A DNA stretch of 64,000 bases, taken from the NCBI RefSeq assembly GCF_008330225.1, contig NZ_CP042466.1, positions 248,001-312,000 of the forward strand, read 5' to 3'. A program made the translations under genes and the position numbers. Under the pieces are notes generated by a model, which was not told the DNA's origin, did no database searches, and was given only the letters and a program-made list of their open reading frames with translations. This DNA comes from Geobacter sp. FeAm09. GTDB taxonomy: Bacteria; Desulfobacterota; Desulfuromonadia; Geobacterales; Pseudopelobacteraceae. Below, piece after piece: positions 43,953-53,607 of the stretch. The stretch's first letter is position 1, and each line of letters begins with the position of its first letter.

Positions 43953-46325
43953 ATGAACTCAGTAGTGAACAAACCCGAACTCCTGGCCCCGGCCGGGTCG
44001 CTGGAGTCCTTCTTCGCCGCCATGGAAAAGGGGGCCGACGCGGTCTATGCCGGCATGCGCGATTTCTCCGCCCGGGCCCGGGCCAAGAACTTCACCCTGG
44101 CCCAGATGGAACGGATGCTGGCCTACGCCCATGGCCACGGCCGGCGAATCTATATCACTCTCAACACCCTGGTCAATGAGAAGGAACTGCCCCAACTGGT
44201 GGAGACCCTGGCCGCCCTGGCGGGGATGCGGGTGGATGGGGTGATCCTCCAGGATCTGGCCGTGGCCCGGCTGATCCGCCGTCACTTCCCCACCATCCCG
44301 CTCCACGCCTCGACCCAGATGACCATCCACAACACGGCCGGTGTCAAGATGCTGGAGGAGATGGGGTTTCAGCGGGCGGTCCTGGCCCGGGAACTGGCCC
44401 TGGACGAGGTGGCGGCCATTGCCGCGGCCACGCCGGTGGAGATCGAGACCTTTGTCCACGGCGCCCTCTGTTTCTCGGTCTCGGGGCAGTGCTTCTTCTC
44501 CTCCTACCTGGGGGGGCACAGCGGCAACCGTGGGCGTTGCGCCCAGCCCTGCCGCCGCCTCTACAACCATCGCGGCAAAGAGGGTCATTATTTTTCCACC
44601 AGCGACCTGTCGGCCATCGACATGCTGCCGGAACTGGCCCGGGCCGGGGTGAAGTCCCTCAAGATCGAGGGGCGCATGAAATCGGCCGAGTACGTGGCCA
44701 GCGTGGTCGAGGCCTACCGCCTGGTCCTGGATGCGCCGGAACGGTCCCGCAAGGAGGCGCTGGCCGCCGCCAAGGAGATCCTGAAATATTCCTTCGGCCG
44801 TACCCCGACCAAGGGTTTTCTGGCCTCACAGCAGCCGGACGATATCGCCAACCCCTGGCAAAAGGGGGGGACCGGGCGTTTCGTCGGCCAGATCAGGGGA
44901 GTCAAGGGCAACCGCCTGACCTTCGAGAGCCGGGACGCCCTGTATGTGGGGGATCGGCTGCGGGCCCAGCCCAAGAGCGATATGGCCGGCCAGGCCTGGA
45001 CCGTGCGCGAGTTGTTCGTGGGGCGCAAAAAGGTGATGGAAGCCCGGGCGGGGAGCGTGGTGGAGGTGGAGACCCCCTTCCGTTTCAGCGTCGGGGACTC
45101 GGTCTACAAGGTCTCTTCCCGCGAAGCCTTCACCCTGAGCGAGAACGCCTGCCTGCGGCGGTTGGAGTCGGTGCAGCGGGACAAGGTGCCGTGCCGGTTG
45201 CGGGCCGCCCTGCGCGACAACGTCATGCATCTGGAGGCCGAGGTCGGCGGCGTGCCGCACACCTTCCAGTTTCCCCTCGGCCCGCTGGAGCCGGCCCGCA
45301 GCGGCGACATGCAGGCGGTGCTCCAGGGGCAGTTCGCCAGGACCGGCGAGACCCCCTTCCTGCTGGAATCTCTGGAGGCTCCGGACTTTCCGGCGGTGCT
45401 CATACCGTCGGCCATCTTCAAGGAGGTGCGGCGGCAGTTCTACCGGCAACTGGACGAGGCACTTGCCACGGGGTTCCGGGAGCGGATCGCCGCGGCCCGG
45501 AGTGCGGCCCTGCGCGATGTGGCCACATTTCGCGCAGGGCCACCCCATGCCGCTCCCAAGGAGGCCCTGGCGGTGGTCATGGACCAGCCAAAGGAGTGGC
45601 GCTTCCCGTTGCAAAGCGGTGCCGACGCCACGATCCTGCCGCTTTCCCGGGCGGGCATCCACCAGCTCCCCGGGGTAATCCCCCGCATGCGCGGCCTGGA
45701 GGAGCGCATGATCTGGCAGCTCCCCTTCATGATCTTCGACCGGGACATGCCGCTGTACCGCGACACCCTGCGTCAACTGCACCAGGCCGGATTCCGGCGC
45801 TTCGAGGCGGCCAACCTCTCCCACTTCCATCTGTTCAAGGGACTGGCGGACCTGCGCATCTCCACCTGGCACCGCTGCTTTTCCCTCAACAGCCAGGCCC
45901 TTGCCGCCTGGCAGGAGTTGGGGGCCGAGACCTGCACCCTGTATATCGAGGACGACGCCGCCAACCTGGCGGAGCTTCTGGCCGCAGGGATCGACGTGGA
46001 ACGGCGGGTGATCGCCTATGCGCCATTGCCGGTCATGACCACCAAGATCCGTATCAAGGACGTGCACAGCAACATTCCGCTTCACTCGGACCGGGGAGAG
46101 GCGTACAGTGTCACCAGCCGGGATGGCCTCCAGACCATCTCCGCCGCCACCCCCTATTCCCTGACCGCCCGTCACGGCGAGCTGCGCCGGGCGGGGTGCG
46201 GCTCCTATGTGATCGACCTGCGCCAGGCCCCCCGGGAGAGTTGGAACGGCATCCTGGCGGCCTTCAAGGCGGGGCGCGAGATTCCCGGTACGACGGAATT
46301 CAACTACGCTGCGGAACTGGTGTGA
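43953..46325 (+). CDS. U32 family peptidase (with DUF3656-like C-terminus)
   Basis: A 790-residue protein. The N-terminal U32 domain opens with PELLAPAGSLESFFAAMEKGADAVYAG. It carries the U32 signature around residues 168-198 (ETFVHGALCFSVSGQCFFSS, then RGRCAQPCRR), whose cysteines bind a [4Fe-4S] cluster in characterised relatives. The long C-terminal part is the DUF3656-type extension. Relatives act in RNA hydroxylation (RlhA) or collagen degradation, so proteolysis is not certain. It starts right after a terminator. Confidence 0.9.
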   Translation: MNSVVNKPELLAPAGSLESFFAAMEKGADAVYAGMRDFSARARAKNFTLAQMERMLAYAHGHGRRIYITLNTLVNEKELPQLVETLAALAGMRVDGVILQDLAVARLIRRHFPTIPLHASTQMTIHNTAGVKMLEEMGFQRAVLARELALDEVAAIAAATPVEIETFVHGALCFSVSGQCFFSSYLGGHSGNRGRCAQPCRRLYNHRGKEGHYFSTSDLSAIDMLPELARAGVKSLKIEGRMKSAEYVASVVEAYRLVLDAPERSRKEALAAAKEILKYSFGRTPTKGFLASQQPDDIANPWQKGGTGRFVGQIRGVKGNRLTFESRDALYVGDRLRAQPKSDMAGQAWTVRELFVGRKKVMEARAGSVVEVETPFRFSVGDSVYKVSSREAFTLSENACLRRLESVQRDKVPCRLRAALRDNVMHLEAEVGGVPHTFQFPLGPLEPARSGDMQAVLQGQFARTGETPFLLESLEAPDFPAVLIPSAIFKEVRRQFYRQLDEALATGFRERIAAARSAALRDVATFRAGPPHAAPKEALAVVMDQPKEWRFPLQSGADATILPLSRAGIHQLPGVIPRMRGLEERMIWQLPFMIFDRDMPLYRDTLRQLHQAGFRRFEAANLSHFHLFKGLADLRISTWHRCFSLNSQALAAWQELGAETCTLYIEDDAANLAELLAAGIDVERRVIAYAPLPVMTTKIRIKDVHSNIPLHSDRGEAYSVTSRDGLQTISAATPYSLTARHGELRRAGCGSYVIDLRQAPRESWNGILAAFKAGREIPGTTEFNYAAELV

Positions 46326-46330
46326 TTGCC

Positions 46331-46858
46331 ATGAAGATATTTTTCGTCGCCCTTGCGCTGTTCCTGGCCCTTGGTGCCGATGCCCACGCGGGGCGCATCA
46401 TCGGCGGGATGGTGCGGGCGGTCTACGATGGCGACACGGTTTTGGTGGCTACCCGGGACGACAGCCGGCTCAAGGTGCGCCTGTACGGTATCGATGCCCC
46501 TGAAACCACCAAGCCGGACAGCCCGGGACAACCCTTCGGGGAGATCTCCCGACGGACCCTGATGTACAAGATCATGGGGCGCCAGGTCTCCGTGGAGGTC
46601 ATGGATGTGGACCAGTATCACCGCACGGTGGCGGTCATCCGCCATGCCGGCCGCGACGTCAACCGGGACATGGTGGCGGAGGGCATGGCCTGGGCCTACC
46701 GCCAGTACCTGCAGGGGCCGTACGCCTCGGAGTATATCGGCGTGGAGGAGTTGGCCCGCGCCCGGCACAAAGGCCTGTGGCGGGACGCCAATCCGCAGCC
46801 GCCCTGGGAGTTCCGCCATGCCCAGGAGGGAAGCGGCAAGCGCCGCGGCCGCCGTTAG
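46331..46858 (+). CDS. Exported thermonuclease-family (SNase-like) protein
   Basis: A 175-residue protein with a signal peptide (IFFVALALFLALGADAHA). The staphylococcal-nuclease fold includes GMVRAVYDGDTVLVA, KVRLYGIDAPE and DQYHRTVAVI, which hold the catalytic Arg-Glu-Arg positions, and EGMAWAYRQY. It probably degrades nucleic acids outside the cytoplasm. It begins 5 bp after the U32 stop. The basic C-terminus is likely disordered. The ATG has little ribosome-site sequence and may depend on coupling. Confidence 0.9.
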   Translation: MKIFFVALALFLALGADAHAGRIIGGMVRAVYDGDTVLVATRDDSRLKVRLYGIDAPETTKPDSPGQPFGEISRRTLMYKIMGRQVSVEVMDVDQYHRTVAVIRHAGRDVNRDMVAEGMAWAYRQYLQGPYASEYIGVEELARARHKGLWRDANPQPPWEFRHAQEGSGKRRGRR

Positions 46859-46894
46859 CCCGCATCACAACGGGAAGCTGCCTGCGCGGCCCCT

Positions 46895-46918
46895 AACAGG
46901 CTGTTTTTCAACAACCTG
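46895..46918. repeat. Partial end of the modular palindromic repeat (copy D)
   Basis: AACAGGCTGTTTTTCAACAACCTG repeats only the outer end module of copies A, B, C and E. It abuts the stop of the transglutaminase-like gene and may act as its terminator. Confidence 0.65.
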
Positions 46919-48367
46919 CTAATACTTGGCTTCCAGCACCTTGACATGAATCCTGCCGATGATGGTGACGATCGGCGCCATATCCTCCGGCAGATGCCCT
47001 TCCAGCAGTTTCAGGTGGGTCGGGTCGGCCGGCATCTGGTCGTAGGTCGGGTCGATGGCCACCCAGCGTCCGTTCAGCAGGCTCTCGGCCCAGCTGTGGT
47101 AGAGGAAGCCCTTGCCGTCCAGGTAGACCAGCCCCGAAACGAATCGGGTCGGGATGCCGGCCGCCCGGGCCAGGGCCGTATAGAGGCGCGCATGGGTCTG
47201 GCAGTTGCCGCTGCGGGATTTGAAGCTGGCAAGTGCCCCCCCGCCGTCTTCCACCGTGTCGCGCAGCCAGTCGGAGGTCCATGAGGCCAGGGCCTTGGCG
47301 ACCTCCTGCGGCTCCTTCCTGCCTGCCGCAAGTTCCTTGGCCTTGGCCGTGATCTCCGGCGCATCGGATTCGATCTTGTCGGCCGGTTTCAGGTCGCTCT
47401 CCCGGGCTGTCGCCGCTTTGTCCTGGAGTGCCGTCTCCGGAACGGCCCGCCCGGTTTTGATGGCGATCCGCCCCTCGCCGCTTTTCTCAACCGTCTGACC
47501 CCCATCCCGCCGGAGCGGCAGATTGTCGTTCCAGCCGCTGATTTCCACACTGAGGCCGGTCAGTTTCTTGGAATCCTTGATGGGCGGTTCGGCCCGCACC
47601 AGGCTGAAATCATAGATCAGATCCTTCTTGGCCAAGGCCACCCCACCCACAAACGAACCGAGCTGCGTGGGCTCTTCGGCCCTGGTGATCACCAGGCCGT
47701 CCCGTACCGACTCCAGGAGAGTGTTCCCCTGGTCGTCCACCCAGATGTCGTTGTTGACGAAGGGATACAGGTTGTTGCGCAACTTGATGGCCGGTTGGGA
47801 GCTTGGCGTATTCTCCTGTCCCAGAACGCTGATCTTGACCTCCTTGACCTTGAGCTCCTCCGGATCAAAGGTCAGGGTGGTGTAGGATTTGCCGGGGGAA
47901 AGGTCGCGCATCAGGGGGTAGAGGTTGAGCGCCGGCCCGGGATAGACCTCGCCTTTATATTTGAGCTGTTTCTCCGTTTTTTTGCCGTTGGCCACGCTTG
48001 TGATGCGTATGATGTTGCCCCCCACCTTGCCGGAGATGCGCGAGGCGCTGCCGTTGATGGCCTGCTCCACCTCGAAGGAGCGCAGGGCGAGGCCTTTGCC
48101 CACCAGATAGGTTTCGCGCATGGACGATTCCTTGGAAAATCCCATGACCTTCATGCGTACGCTGCCGTCGCCCTCGATCCGGTAGCCGTCCGGGGCCTCG
48201 GAGATCGCCTGGCGATAGAAACCGACCCGCTCATTGTCCACGTAGATTCCGAACCAGCGTTCCGAAAGCGGCGGTTTGTCCAGCTTTTTGAATTGGGCGG
48301 CCGTGGCGGGGAATACGGCGGTCAGGGTGAGGGCCAGGGCAATGAGGACGCGGATGGCTATTTTCAT
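46919..48367 (-). CDS. Exported transglutaminase-like protein
   Basis: A 482-residue protein with a signal peptide (IRVLIALALTLTAVFPATAA) and a C-terminal transglutaminase-like domain. The Cys-His-Asp triad is visible in RSGNCQTHARLYTALARAAG, FLYHSWAESL and VAIDPTYDQ. The N-terminal 300 residues are beta-rich and of no recognised family. Such proteins act as proteases or amidases in the periplasm. ATG 48367 is preceded by AAAAGGAGC. Its last codons touch a partial repeat (copy D). Confidence 0.87.
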   Translation of the reverse strand: MKIAIRVLIALALTLTAVFPATAAQFKKLDKPPLSERWFGIYVDNERVGFYRQAISEAPDGYRIEGDGSVRMKVMGFSKESSMRETYLVGKGLALRSFEVEQAINGSASRISGKVGGNIIRITSVANGKKTEKQLKYKGEVYPGPALNLYPLMRDLSPGKSYTTLTFDPEELKVKEVKISVLGQENTPSSQPAIKLRNNLYPFVNNDIWVDDQGNTLLESVRDGLVITRAEEPTQLGSFVGGVALAKKDLIYDFSLVRAEPPIKDSKKLTGLSVEISGWNDNLPLRRDGGQTVEKSGEGRIAIKTGRAVPETALQDKAATARESDLKPADKIESDAPEITAKAKELAAGRKEPQEVAKALASWTSDWLRDTVEDGGGALASFKSRSGNCQTHARLYTALARAAGIPTRFVSGLVYLDGKGFLYHSWAESLLNGRWVAIDPTYDQMPADPTHLKLLEGHLPEDMAPIVTIIGRIHVKVLEAKY

Positions 48368-48534
48368 GAATGCTCCTTTTTTCAAGAAGGGGTGCGGCAG
48401 ATGGTGCTGTTGGGGCTGCCGATGCTGCGCCACAGGTGACGACCGCCTGCGGCGGACGCAGTAGTCGCAGGGAATGCAGGAAAGACGGAAGAGATTGGCA
48501 TTCGGTTACAGAAGATCCGCAGGTCGCCTGGATA

Positions 48535-48747
48535 CTATTCGGTAAAAAAGGGCGTTTTCTCCGCTTCCGGATGTGGCTCGGCACTCTTCAGCCGGCACTG
48601 ATTCGTTGCCGTGTCGTTCTCGCCGTTCGTTTCGGTTCCGGCCTGGCGCAGCAGCGCCGCTGCGTAGGCCAGCAGGTCGTCCCTGCCCGTGGCGGTCAAT
48701 CTCCGGTATTCGGCAATCAGTCGCTGTTCGTCGAGGGTCAGATCCAT
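48535..48747 (-). CDS. Small hypothetical protein
   Basis: A 70-residue protein (MDLTLDEQRLIAEYRRLTAT start) with a helical, Ala/Leu-rich first half and an acidic tail. GAAGGAGAGC precedes ATG 48747. It resembles short helix-turn-helix-like proteins in its first 40 residues (DEQRLIAEYRRL, then DDLLAYAAALL), but no family can be assigned. The roughly 160 bp to the next gene hold nothing I recognise. Confidence 0.6.
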   Translation of the reverse strand: MDLTLDEQRLIAEYRRLTATGRDDLLAYAAALLRQAGTETNGENDTATNQCRLKSAEPHPEAEKTPFFTE

Positions 48748-48848
48748 ATTCAGCTCTCCTTCCGGTCGTAGGGGACGTGCCGCCTGGGGTACCGCGCTTG
48801 GCGTGCCGTGCCGCGGCATCGATCACGCACGGCACGGCCGAAGTCTGC

Positions 48849-49775
48849 TCAGGGGGTGTTGGTAAGGTATTCCACCCGGTTCCTGCCGTTGGCCTTGGCC
48901 CGGTAGAGGGCGTCGTCGGCCATCTTGATGAAGTTGTCAACCGTTGCGCCTTCGGGTGTCGGCAGCGTGGCGATCCCCATGCTGACGGTGATCGCCAGGG
49001 AAGCGAGCGCCCCGTTGAATTTGGTCCCCTGGACCGCCTGGCGGACCCGCTCGGCAACGAACAGCGCCTCCTTGAGCATGGCGTCCGGCAGGAGGGCGAC
49101 GAACTCCTCGCCGCCGTAGCGGGCGGCGATGTCGTAACTGCGGAGTTCCTTCTGGAGTTGGAGCGCCACCTTGTTCAGCACGATGTCGCCCTGCAGGTGG
49201 CCGTAGGTGTCGTTGACCTTTTTGAAGTGGTCGATGTCGAGGATGATCAGGGAGAGGTTGCCCCCCTTGCGGAGGCTGCGCTGGAACTCTTTCTCCAGCG
49301 CCTCCATCAGGTAGCGACGGTTGAAGAGGCCGGTCAGGTGGTCGGTATTGGACAGCTCCAGAAGGAGCTCGTTGGTGCGCTTCAGGTCGTCCTGGAGGTG
49401 TTTGATCTTGAGGTGCACCTTGACCCGCGCCACCAGTTCCTCGGGATCGAAGGGCTTGGTGATGTAATCGCTGGCGCCCTGTTCGAGCCCCTTGAGCTTC
49501 AACTCCCGATCGTTCATTCCGGTCAGGATGATGACCGGCACGTCCTGCAGGTCGGGGCGCGCCTTGATCATATTCAGGAATTTGAAGCCGTCGATGCGGG
49601 GCATTTCCAGATCGCAGAGAATGACGTCCACGGGGGAGGAGAGCAGCTTCTTGAAGCCCTCCAGGCCATCGTCCGCCTCGTGGTAGCGGGAGAACAGCTC
49701 ATACGACTCCAGCGTATGGATGATCCGTTCGCGAACGGTATCCGAATCGTCTATGATCAGAACGCTGTTGGACAT
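48849..49775 (-). CDS. Response-regulator diguanylate cyclase (REC-GGDEF)
   Basis: A 308-residue protein. Its N-terminal receiver domain has acidic pocket VLIIDDSDTV and phospho-acceptor ILCDLEMPRIDG (about residue 55), and its C-terminal GGDEF domain has the active-site variant ARYGGEEFVAL. It should make cyclic di-GMP when phosphorylated; an inhibitory RxxD site was not identified. PleD/WspR-type role. The start at 49775 has only a weak upstream site, so other in-frame starts remain possible. It is 10 bp from the nudix stop. Confidence 0.92.
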   Translation of the reverse strand: MSNSVLIIDDSDTVRERIIHTLESYELFSRYHEADDGLEGFKKLLSSPVDVILCDLEMPRIDGFKFLNMIKARPDLQDVPVIILTGMNDRELKLKGLEQGASDYITKPFDPEELVARVKVHLKIKHLQDDLKRTNELLLELSNTDHLTGLFNRRYLMEALEKEFQRSLRKGGNLSLIILDIDHFKKVNDTYGHLQGDIVLNKVALQLQKELRSYDIAARYGGEEFVALLPDAMLKEALFVAERVRQAVQGTKFNGALASLAITVSMGIATLPTPEGATVDNFIKMADDALYRAKANGRNRVEYLTNTP

Positions 49776-49785
49776 GCGGGTATAT

Positions 49786-50298
49786 TTACTCCAATTTACC
49801 ATCAAACACAATTTCTAAAAACTGGGCCAGAATGGCTGCGGTCAGGCCCCAGATGTCGTCCCCGCGAAAATCGTAGTGGCGCACCATGAGGGACTTTCCC
49901 TGCCACTGGCGCGGCTCCATGCGCAGGACCGCGGGGTCGAGGAAATGGGTGATCGGCGCTTCGATGATGCGCTCGATCTCGTCCCGGTTGACGGCGTAGG
50001 GATAGTCTCCCGGGATGACCCCCACGAGAGGGGTCACCAGATAATGGTGGATGGAGTAGAAATCGTCCAGGGTTCCCAGGATCTCCACGTGGGAGGGATG
50101 GATGCCGACCTCCTCCCAGGTCTCGCGCAGGGCCCCCTGCTCCGGCTCTTCCTCCGGGTTGAGGGCGCCGCCGGGAAAGGAGATCTCCCCGCTGTGGTGC
50201 AGCAGGTGGTCGGTCCGTTTGGTGAAGAGCAGGTGGTAGTCGCCGTTGCGCAGGAAAAGCGGCAGCAGCACGGCGGCCGGTACCGGCCCCGCCTCCAT
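49786..50298 (-). CDS. Nudix hydrolase (CoA pyrophosphatase-like)
   Basis: A 170-residue hydrolase with a complete Nudix box, GGALNPEEEPEQGALRETWEEVGI. A nearby CoA-type sequence (RTDHLLHHSGEISFPGG) is characteristic of NUDT7/YeaB-type enzymes that cleave CoA or related nucleotides. The nearest ATG is 50298; homologous reading extends upstream towards the rpe stop ([16 protein letters not shown]) without an ATG, GTG or TTG. The N-terminus is therefore uncertain. Confidence 0.85.
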   Translation of the reverse strand: MEAGPVPAAVLLPLFLRNGDYHLLFTKRTDHLLHHSGEISFPGGALNPEEEPEQGALRETWEEVGIHPSHVEILGTLDDFYSIHHYLVTPLVGVIPGDYPYAVNRDEIERIIEAPITHFLDPAVLRMEPRQWQGKSLMVRHYDFRGDDIWGLTAAILAQFLEIVFDGKLE

Positions 50299-50348
50299 GG
50301 TCCTGCGGCTCCGGGCCGCCAGGGCTGCGCGGGCGCGCTCCGGCAGGT

Positions 50349-51014
50349 TCAGAGCATCGTCTCCCTGGTCAGGCGCTTCATTTCGGCGATGGTGGCGGCG
50401 TAGTCCGGGCTGCCGAAGACGGCGCTGCCGGCCACGAAGACATCCGCGCCGGCATGGGCGATGCGGGCGATATTGGCGGTCTTGACGCCGCCGTCCACCT
50501 CCAGTTCCGCCTCGCCGCCGCGCCGGTCGAGCATGGCGCGCAGGGCCTGGATCTTGGGCAGGCACGCCTCGATGAAGCTCTGGCCGCCGAAGCCGGGGTT
50601 CACGGTCATCAGCAGCACCAGGTCCAGATCGGCGAGCACGTACTCCAGGGCGTTGAGGGGGGTCGCCGGGTTGAGGGATACGCCGGCCCTCTTGCCCAGG
50701 GAGCGGATCAGCTGCACGGTGCGGTGCAGGTGGTGGACCGCCTCGGCATGCACCACGATGATGTCGGCCCCGGCGGCGGCAAAGTCCGGAATGTAGCGGT
50801 CGGGGTTTTCGATCATCAGGTGCACGTCCAGCGGCAGGCTGGTCACCCGGCGAGCCGCCTCCACGATCAGCGGGCCGATGGTGATGTTGGGGACAAAGTG
50901 GCCGTCCATGACGTCGATGTGGATGTAATCGGCGCCGGCGGCCTCCACGGCGCGGATCTCGTCGCCGAGGCGGGAAAAGTCGGCCGAGAGGATGGAGGGG
51001 GCGATTTTTTTCAT
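50349..51014 (-). CDS. rpe: Ribulose-phosphate 3-epimerase
   Basis: A 221-residue TIM-barrel enzyme interconverting ribulose-5-phosphate and xylulose-5-phosphate. The signatures are [16 protein letters not shown], the metal-site [24 protein letters not shown], and the phosphate loop [11 protein letters not shown] and [12 protein letters not shown] precedes ATG 51014. The adjoining nudix gene begins about 50 bp downstream. Confidence 0.96.
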   Translation of the reverse strand: MKKIAPSILSADFSRLGDEIRAVEAAGADYIHIDVMDGHFVPNITIGPLIVEAARRVTSLPLDVHLMIENPDRYIPDFAAAGADIIVVHAEAVHHLHRTVQLIRSLGKRAGVSLNPATPLNALEYVLADLDLVLLMTVNPGFGGQSFIEACLPKIQALRAMLDRRGGEAELEVDGGVKTANIARIAHAGADVFVAGSAVFGSPDYAATIAEMKRLTRETML

Positions 51015-51039
51015 GGGAAAACTCCAGATTCGTTTTTGC

Positions 51040-51210
51040 CACGGAGCCACAGAGGCACGAGAAATCAAAACAAGGTCAAAATCTGCCACAGAGACACAGA
51101 GGTACTCGGAGAACGGCAGAAAAAACAGAGAGGCCACCTTCATCCGGAATTGCCGTATTGTGTTTGTCTTTCTCCTGGGTTTCCTCTGTGTCTCCGTGTC
51201 TCTGTGGCAG
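51040..51210. repeat. Palindromic CACAGAGACACAGAGG-type repeat
   Basis: The arms include TGCCACAGAGACACAGAGG (51084-51102) and its near-complement CCTCTGTGTCTCCGTGTCTCTGTGGCA (51183-51209). An additional partial arm with GCCACGGAGCCACAGAGG lies at 51040-51060. It fills the gap between rsmB and rpe. Confidence 0.75.
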
Positions 51211-51216
51211 GTGTGC

Positions 51217-52575
51217 CTACAGCCTTCTCAGCCGCGCCGCGAAGAAGCCGTCCATGCCGTGGCGGTGGGGCCAGGCCCGGAACATCCCCTCGGCCGTGAA
51301 AAGTTCCCGGTTGTTCGGGAAGAGTTCATTCAGGTTTTCTAGCACATAATCGGGGTGGCGCGAAAGAAAATCCTGCACCACCTGTTCGTTCTCCTCCCGG
51401 GAGGTGGAACAGGTGGAATAGACGAGAATGCCGCCGCTTTTCACCAGGGCTGCGGCGTTGGCGCACATGACCTTCTGGGCGGCGGCCAGGCGCAGGATAT
51501 CGTTCGGCGTGAGCCGCCACTTTGCCTCCGGGTTGCGGCGGATGACCCCCAGGCCGGAACAGGGGGCGTCCAGGAGAACCCGGTCGAAGGCCCCTGCCGG
51601 AAGCGTCTCGGGGCGGTGCAGGTCGGCGGTGGCGACGGTGAGGCAGGCGATGCCGAGCCGCAGGGCCGCCTCCCGGATCACCGGCAGCTTGGTGCGGGAG
51701 ATGTCCGTGGCCAGCAGTTCGCCGCGGTTCGCCATCAACTGCGCCAGGTGGGTCGCCTTGCCCCCCGGCGCGGCGCAGCAGTCCAGCACCCGTTCCCCCG
51801 GCTGCGGGTCCAGGAACAGGGCGACCATCTGGGATGCCTCGTCCTGCACGCAGAACAGACCCTCCCGGTAGCCGGGCAGAGTGGGGATCTGGTGCCGCCC
51901 CTCTACCAGGATGCCGTGGGGGGAGTGGCAACAGGGGGCCGCGGACACGTCGTTCTCGGTGAAAAGGCCCAGCAGTTCGTCCCGCGTCGTCCGCAGGGTG
52001 TTGGCGCGCAGGGTGAGGGGCGGTTGTCGTGACGACGCCTCGGCCAGGGTCTCCGCTTCCGGGCGATCGAGCTGGTCGAGCCACTGGGCCACGAGCCATT
52101 CCGGCTGGGAGTGGCGGGCGGCAATGGCGGCGGCCGGATTGGCGACGGGATCGGGAAAGGTGAGGCCGTCCCTGCGGCGCAGGTAAGTGCGCAGCACGGC
52201 GTTGACCAGGCCGCCGGCGCGGGGCACCATCTCCTTGGCCAGGTTGACCGATTCGTTGACGGCGGCGGATTCGGGAATCCGGTCCAGATAGGCCAGTTGG
52301 TACAGTCCCAGGCGCAGGATCGTCAGGGCCGGGGGCTGGAGCGTATCGAGCGGTTTGTCCAGGAGTTGCGCCAGGATGTGGTCGAGGCTGCCCCGGCGGC
52401 GGAGCACGCCGAAGACCAGCTCCGGGAACAACCCCCGGTCCGGTCCGATCAGGTGTCCCTTCTCAAGTTCGTGGTCGATGAGCCGGTCGGCGAAGCCTCC
52501 CTCCTTGGCGATGCGGAGCAGGACCCGGCAGGCGGCCAGGCGGGGGTTGGCGGTGATGGGGGCCTGGCCGCTCAA
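51217..52575 (-). CDS. rsmB: 16S rRNA (cytosine-967-C5)-methyltransferase
   Basis: A 452-residue protein: an N-terminal NusB-like RNA-binding domain (about 1-140) and a C-terminal SAM-dependent methyltransferase with [16 protein letters not shown] (motif I), [17 protein letters not shown] and [14 protein letters not shown] (catalytic cysteines). I chose TTG 52575 as start because no ATG or GTG fits and it overlaps the htpX stop (TTGA), giving translational coupling. The family length agrees. Confidence 0.92.
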   Translation of the reverse strand: MSGQAPITANPRLAACRVLLRIAKEGGFADRLIDHELEKGHLIGPDRGLFPELVFGVLRRRGSLDHILAQLLDKPLDTLQPPALTILRLGLYQLAYLDRIPESAAVNESVNLAKEMVPRAGGLVNAVLRTYLRRRDGLTFPDPVANPAAAIAARHSQPEWLVAQWLDQLDRPEAETLAEASSRQPPLTLRANTLRTTRDELLGLFTENDVSAAPCCHSPHGILVEGRHQIPTLPGYREGLFCVQDEASQMVALFLDPQPGERVLDCCAAPGGKATHLAQLMANRGELLATDISRTKLPVIREAALRLGIACLTVATADLHRPETLPAGAFDRVLLDAPCSGLGVIRRNPEAKWRLTPNDILRLAAAQKVMCANAAALVKSGGILVYSTCSTSREENEQVVQDFLSRHPDYVLENLNELFPNNRELFTAEGMFRAWPHRHGMDGFFAARLRRL

Positions 52576-53426
52576 TAGCTGTGCGTCCGCGACATGTCCT
52601 GCAGACGCGCCACCCGCTCGAGGATGGGAGGGTGGGTGGAGAAGAGGGTCATCAGGCCGCCGCCGGTCAGGGGATTGACGATGAACATATGGGCCGTGGC
52701 CGTATTTGCCTCCATGGGGAGGCGCTGGTTGGCCATCTCCAGTTTCTGCAGGGCGTTGGCCAGGGAGAGCGGATTGCCGGAGATGCTGGCCCCGCCGGCA
52801 TCGGCGCCGAATTCCCGCGAACGGGAGATGGCCATCTGCACCAGCATGGCGGCGATGGGGGCCAGGATGGCCATGAGGATCATGCCGAAGACGCCGCCCC
52901 CCTCGTCGTCGTCGCGCCGGCTGCCGCCGAAGATGGCGGCCCATTGGGCCATGTGGGCCAGGTAGGTGATCGCCCCGGCAAAGGTGGCGGCGATGGTGGA
53001 GATGAGGATGTCCCGGTTCTTGACGTGGGCCAGTTCATGGGCCATGACCCCCGCCAGTTCGTCATCGCCCAGGATGCGCATGATGCCGGTGGTGGCCGCC
53101 ACGGCGGCATGCTCCGGGTTGCGGCCGGTGGCAAAGGCGTTGGGGGTGTCGGAGTCGATCAGGTACACCTTGGGCATGGGGAGGCCGGCCCGTTGGGCCA
53201 GGCGGCGCACGATCCCGTAAAAGCGCGGGTCGTCCGCCTCCTCGATCTGGCGGGCGCCGTACATGGAGAGGACCACCTTGTCCGAGAACCAGTAGGAGAA
53301 GAAGTTCATCCCCGCGGCCAGCAGAAAGGCCATGGTCATGCCCCCCTTGCCGCCAAGGGCGGCCCCGATGGTCACCAGAAGGACGGTCAGGAGTCCCATG
53401 AGCAGTGTTGTCTTCAGCATATTCAT
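52572..53426 (-). CDS. htpX: Zinc metalloprotease HtpX
   Basis: A 284-residue inner-membrane protease of the M48 family with two N-terminal helices. The zinc motif [11 protein letters not shown] (about residue 130) and [13 protein letters not shown] (third ligand) are typical. It degrades misfolded membrane proteins in quality control with FtsH. ATG 53426 is preceded by GCGAGG; the upstream reading needs a TTG. The final residues overlap the rsmB start. Confidence 0.95.
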   Translation of the reverse strand: MNMLKTTLLMGLLTVLLVTIGAALGGKGGMTMAFLLAAGMNFFSYWFSDKVVLSMYGARQIEEADDPRFYGIVRRLAQRAGLPMPKVYLIDSDTPNAFATGRNPEHAAVAATTGIMRILGDDELAGVMAHELAHVKNRDILISTIAATFAGAITYLAHMAQWAAIFGGSRRDDDEGGGVFGMILMAILAPIAAMLVQMAISRSREFGADAGGASISGNPLSLANALQKLEMANQRLPMEANTATAHMFIVNPLTGGGLMTLFSTHPPILERVARLQDMSRTHSY

Positions 53427-53544
53427 CAGAGTACCTCGCAACGTTCAAAATAAGCAGAGCAGATCTGTCCCCATCATAATAATCATTGCCGCTGAAAAGC
53501 GCAAGGGGAGGGCGGGCGTGGATGGCCTAACCGGCTAAATAAAC

Positions 53545-53573
53545 TTGACAAGTGTCCGTGGCGATGCTATGTA
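53545..53573 (+). promoter_or_regulatory. Sigma-70 promoter of ndk
   Basis: TTGACA (53545-53550), a 17-bp spacer and TATGTA (53568-53573), 34 bp before the ATG. Confidence 0.65.
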
Positions 53574-53607
53574 ACTCGATCACATTTTGAGACTATTGGA
53601 GGAAACA

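Noticed and set aside
50992-51342. A plus-strand ORF across the rpe-rsmB gap
   Set aside because: It consists of the palindromic repeat and shadow sequence of rsmB and has no domain.
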